From Liolophura sinensis (lineage: Eukaryota > Mollusca > Polyplacophora > Chitonida > Chitonidae): a stretch of 64,000 bases of DNA. The translations under genes were made by a program, and so were the position numbers. The notes beneath the pieces are model-generated. The model worked only from the letters and a program-made list of their open reading frames with translations, did not search any database and was not told the origin of the DNA. The stretch is from the NCBI RefSeq assembly GCF_032854445.1, contig NC_088300.1, positions 5,890,001 through 5,954,000 of the forward strand, read 5' to 3'. This document shows, one piece after another, positions 62,001 through 64,000 of this stretch (the first letter of the stretch is position 1; the number at the start of each line of letters is the position of its first letter).

Positions 62001-63870
62001 ATAACGGGAATTACAGTTTGAAATCAAAGCAACCAACATTTGACGAACCACTAGTTTCGCAAAAAGTACGATGTTAAAATTTTACGTAAGTTGTACTTTA
62101 CCTCGTGATGGAATGAAGTCAACATGTGATAACTGTTTTCAACAAATCACACCGCTACGTCAGTGACGTAAAAGTAAAACTGTGTGAAGTAAAACTAAAG
62201 CTGACTGACAACAAAAGTTATCAGAAAGCTCATAATTTATTTGCAGAAGTTGAGCAGTGTGTCGTACTTAGTTCTTAAAGAGCGTAGTGCGAAATAAACA
62301 ATGAAACAGTTAATCCTTGATATATCAGAAACGCATGCAGTTATTCGAACATGCCCCGTGTACTTAAAACATAATTTAGAAATGCACTTATTACCCGTAC
62401 ACTATTCAAGGTCCAAACTGACACGAACATCTGCGTGAGCCCATGAACATGTTACCCCATTCAAGAAGGATTCCTGTACTTGGGTGGTTATAACAGTTAA
62501 TAATCAGCAAAGTATAAGAGTTAGTTTGCTGATGGAAGTCTTGTTCCATCCCAGATGCCGTCCCTACTATGATAAACCTGTGTGTGGGTGCAGCGTGATA
62601 CATCGTGCAGTTCATGCTTTTTATACCAGAAAATGGAAGTTCGTGAAACAATTGTTCTAGGTGAATAAATAATGCAGGTTTAATGAAGAGCTATTCCTGG
62701 AATGCTTACCTAGTGATTCTTGTAAATTTTACACGGTCTCAGAATAAACTACACACGGTAATCATTGCTCATACCAGGCCATAATAGGCGGAGTATCTCG
62801 AGTCAAGTACTGTAAAGGTAAAACGGAAGCACTCTTCTCACACACCGCTGCATCTTTATTAGTCACGCAGAAAGGAATAAAGTTGGACGAGAACAATTGC
62901 TCTTCTGGGAATATTTCAGATCTTTCACAACAACGACGAAGACTCGTATTGGCACCGAAAAGTCGTGTATAAAAAACTCGCTATCTATAAGAAATGTACT
63001 TGTTCAACTACCTATCAACTTCTAAATGCTAGTTAAAGATGTCTTTTACTGAGGCGTTTCTTCTGATCTTCTGTCTACTCTACTTCTAAGAACTCTAGCA
63101 GTCAATGAGTGATGCAACCATTCTGAAACCATTAAGAAGTTGGCTTCATTCGGAAGAGCTACAGGCTTGCTGATATTTTCCTGAAATGACACTTTATTGT
63201 GCTTTGTGTTCTTGAGACATGACACAGACGTATTAATCAATAAATATGTCTATTTTTCATAAGTTTTAAGGTGTCACCAGGGTGATTGGTTATATATATA
63301 TGCAGAGGTGTTTTTCGCCACGAGAGTGGAAAAAGAAATGTTAAAGGTTTTCTTGGTAAAATGGTGGATCGATTTTTACACTCTGTTCCCTCTTTCCCTT
63401 CGACCTCGCCCAGTAAATTTCTGACGTGTTAAGTTGTGAAGCTCAACAATGAAACAATACTCAAACGTTTGATGGGGGCAATAAATTCTGAAGTACAGAT
63501 TATGGTATAGGTACAGATTATGCGCGTTGTGTGAAAATAAAACACGTTTAAAAATTGCAGTGATAATATTCTATCGTGTTGGACAATGCTGTGTGTATTT
63601 CTTCACTGATGATTGTACAATACCGTAATGTTACAGGACGTATATCACCAAACAATCCAATCACTAAATTGTTGGATAGCTTTGAACTGTTTTTACCAAA
63701 ACGCTGACACACGCTACTTACTTGGTAAAAATGATAATGCCAGTTCTCTTGACATCCTGTCGGATAATGGCCCAAGTTTGTTGAATGATCTTCACCTGTC
63801 TATCGGTCAGGTATTTGCTGAGTTTCTCACTCCGTGGATACACCGTACACACACCGTGGTAATTGCCCAT
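47071..63870 (-). CDS. Globin X / cytoglobin-like globin, complete, three exons, probably membrane-anchored by acylation
   Basis: Exons 63870-63722, 59445-59208 and 47310-47071 give 208 residues. The N-terminus MGNYHGVCTVYPRSEK has Gly2 for N-myristoylation and Cys8 for palmitoylation, as in globin X. The A-B helices carry IIQQTWAIIRQDVKRTG. CD1 Phe is at 62 (KKYFPKM), distal E7 His at 86 (LETHALTVM), and proximal F8 His at 118 (AIGQSHVKRK); E7-to-F8 spacing is 32, as in cytoglobin. The G-H exon has FREVLKEKYTKETMEAWKKV. The charged C-terminal tail (DDEDDADSTFDNPYVREEN) lies outside the fold. The introns fall at B12.2 (AA|G, phase 2) and G7.0 (phase 0), the ancestral globin positions. The protein should bind heme with His on both sides. 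Globin X-type proteins are proposed to act in redox or nitrite chemistry at membranes rather than in oxygen transport. CD4 is Met instead of the usual Phe. An in-frame TGA lies just upstream of the start. Confidence 0.9.
47600..47740 (-). repeat. Old SINE family A fragment in a globin intron
   Basis: 'GAGCTTAACGCCGCCCTCAA' and 'AATATTTCACTCGTCTGTCA' match the family tail and are strongly diverged. It lies a few hundred bases upstream of the globin last exon. Confidence 0.55.
47921..50790. repeat. Left copy of a large tandem duplication inside globin intron 2
   Basis: Blocks at about 47921-48260, 49180-49620, 49700-49905 and 50160-50780 recur in the same order and strand at about 52341-52700, 53250-53650, 54005-54225 and 54240-54810. 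Offsets range from about 4054 to 4398 bases because of indels. Open frames inside are short and no family was recognised. A G run sits near 50121-50133. Confidence 0.85.
51436..51511. repeat. 19-bp tandem repeat, 4 copies
   Basis: The unit CGTAAACCAGCTAACGTGA is repeated four times with single-base changes. It lies between the two copies of the large duplication. Confidence 0.88.
52341..54810. repeat. Right copy of the large tandem duplication
   Basis: Same blocks as 47921-50790. The block at 54005-54225 differs from its partner at only about four positions in 220, whereas the first block (52341-52700) is much more diverged. A SINE family A copy (52922-53062) sits in this copy only. Confidence 0.85.
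52922..53062 (-). repeat. SINE family A fragment
   Basis: A T/TTTA-rich run is followed by 'CGTCGTACATAAGAATATTT', 'AAGACGGCGGTCAGCATTAT' and 'GTTGGGAGGAAACCGGGTAG'. The head is missing. Confidence 0.8.
55540..55872. repeat. 28-bp minisatellite, about 12 copies with an inserted block
   Basis: The unit 'ACAGTCACCGCAAAACAGTA' plus 'ACCACAAT' recurs with changes and shortened copies. Near 55752-55774 the array is broken by 23 bases that match a site 1.06 kb upstream (54687-54709). Confidence 0.88.
56248..56274. repeat. Long poly-G run
   Basis: An uninterrupted G run of about 27 bases after 'GGGGAGT'. Shorter G runs occur at 36609-36620 and about 50121-50133. Such runs are error-prone in assembly, so the length may not be exact. 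Confidence 0.9.
57885..58215 (-). repeat. SINE family B, near-complete copy
   Basis: The tail is 'GGGGCTTAACGTCGTACTTA', the body has 'CAGTCATATGACGACGAAGG' and 'GCCTCCTAGTTGCAGGACGG', and the right end holds the tRNA-like part (minus strand: GAGCGTCCGCTTCGGGAGAG, then a B-box-like GGGCCAATCCTGGG). It is the longest copy in the window and lies within globin intron 2. Confidence 0.88.
59929..59955. repeat. Perfect 12-bp inverted repeat with 3-base loop
   Basis: CTTCATTTAGAT, three T, then ATCTAAATGAAG. It lies in globin intron 1, is AT-rich, and has no run of T or other sign of function. Confidence 0.8.
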
Positions 63871-64000
63871 CTCCGCTCTTCATGTCATGTCCAGCGCTCG
63901 CCACAGCATGGTCGGCTCAGACATCCAGTCAGCAAGGCACTCGAGTTCAGTTTGGCGTAGAAATCTGGGAAACCGTAAGCGTTATGAGGTTTGGACCTTT

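Noticed and set aside
63613-63960. 115-codon plus-strand open frame at the right edge
   Set aside because: It is the antisense shadow of globin exon 1.

Overview
This is a gene-poor, intron-rich metazoan nuclear window. Short exons with GT-AG boundaries sit in AT-rich introns among tRNA-derived SINEs, minisatellites and palindromic MITE-like elements. The proteins and the tRNA-headed SINE whose tail reads 'ACGCCGTACTCAAGAATATT' resemble what I know from molluscs and related lophotrochozoans. Mollusc is my best guess for the host; species cannot be set from the window. No prokaryotic operon, CRISPR array, rRNA gene or functional tRNA gene was seen.

All recognised genes lie on the minus strand, so the reading order is right to left. 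(1) 63870-47071 is a complete three-exon globin of 208 residues, globin X / cytoglobin-like, with a myristoylation/palmitoylation-type N-terminus and the ancestral B12.2 and G7.0 intron positions. Its 11.9-kb second intron carries a tandem duplication with a period of about 4.1-4.4 kb. (2) 43114-42932 is an orphan exon that aligns with the globin G-H exon and could be an alternative or relic last exon. (3) 25612-18295 is a protein with two cyclic-nucleotide-binding folds (CNBD2-like), nine exons reconstructed, the extreme N-terminus not settled. (4) 14058-6637 is cyclin K, nine coding exons giving 578 residues, with three minisatellites in its introns; one of them starts at the exon 3 splice donor. 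(5) 2897-2752 is the first coding exon of a single-pass type II membrane protein that continues off the left edge.

The remainder is repeats and unassigned sequence: a frameshifted LINE ORF1 relic (740-1431), two SINE families that share a 3' tail but have different tRNA-like heads, a 205-bp foldback element (about 14560-14768), a 130-bp MITE (about 35485-35615), and several minisatellites. The 28-42 kb interval has no recognisable gene, although some short open stretches there look coding-like. The genes do not form a pathway: a transcriptional cyclin, a probable ciliary/sperm cAMP-binding protein, a globin and a membrane ectoenzyme candidate simply share a chromosome segment. Exon boundaries were set by hand from splice signals and reading phase; no expression data or homology search supports them.
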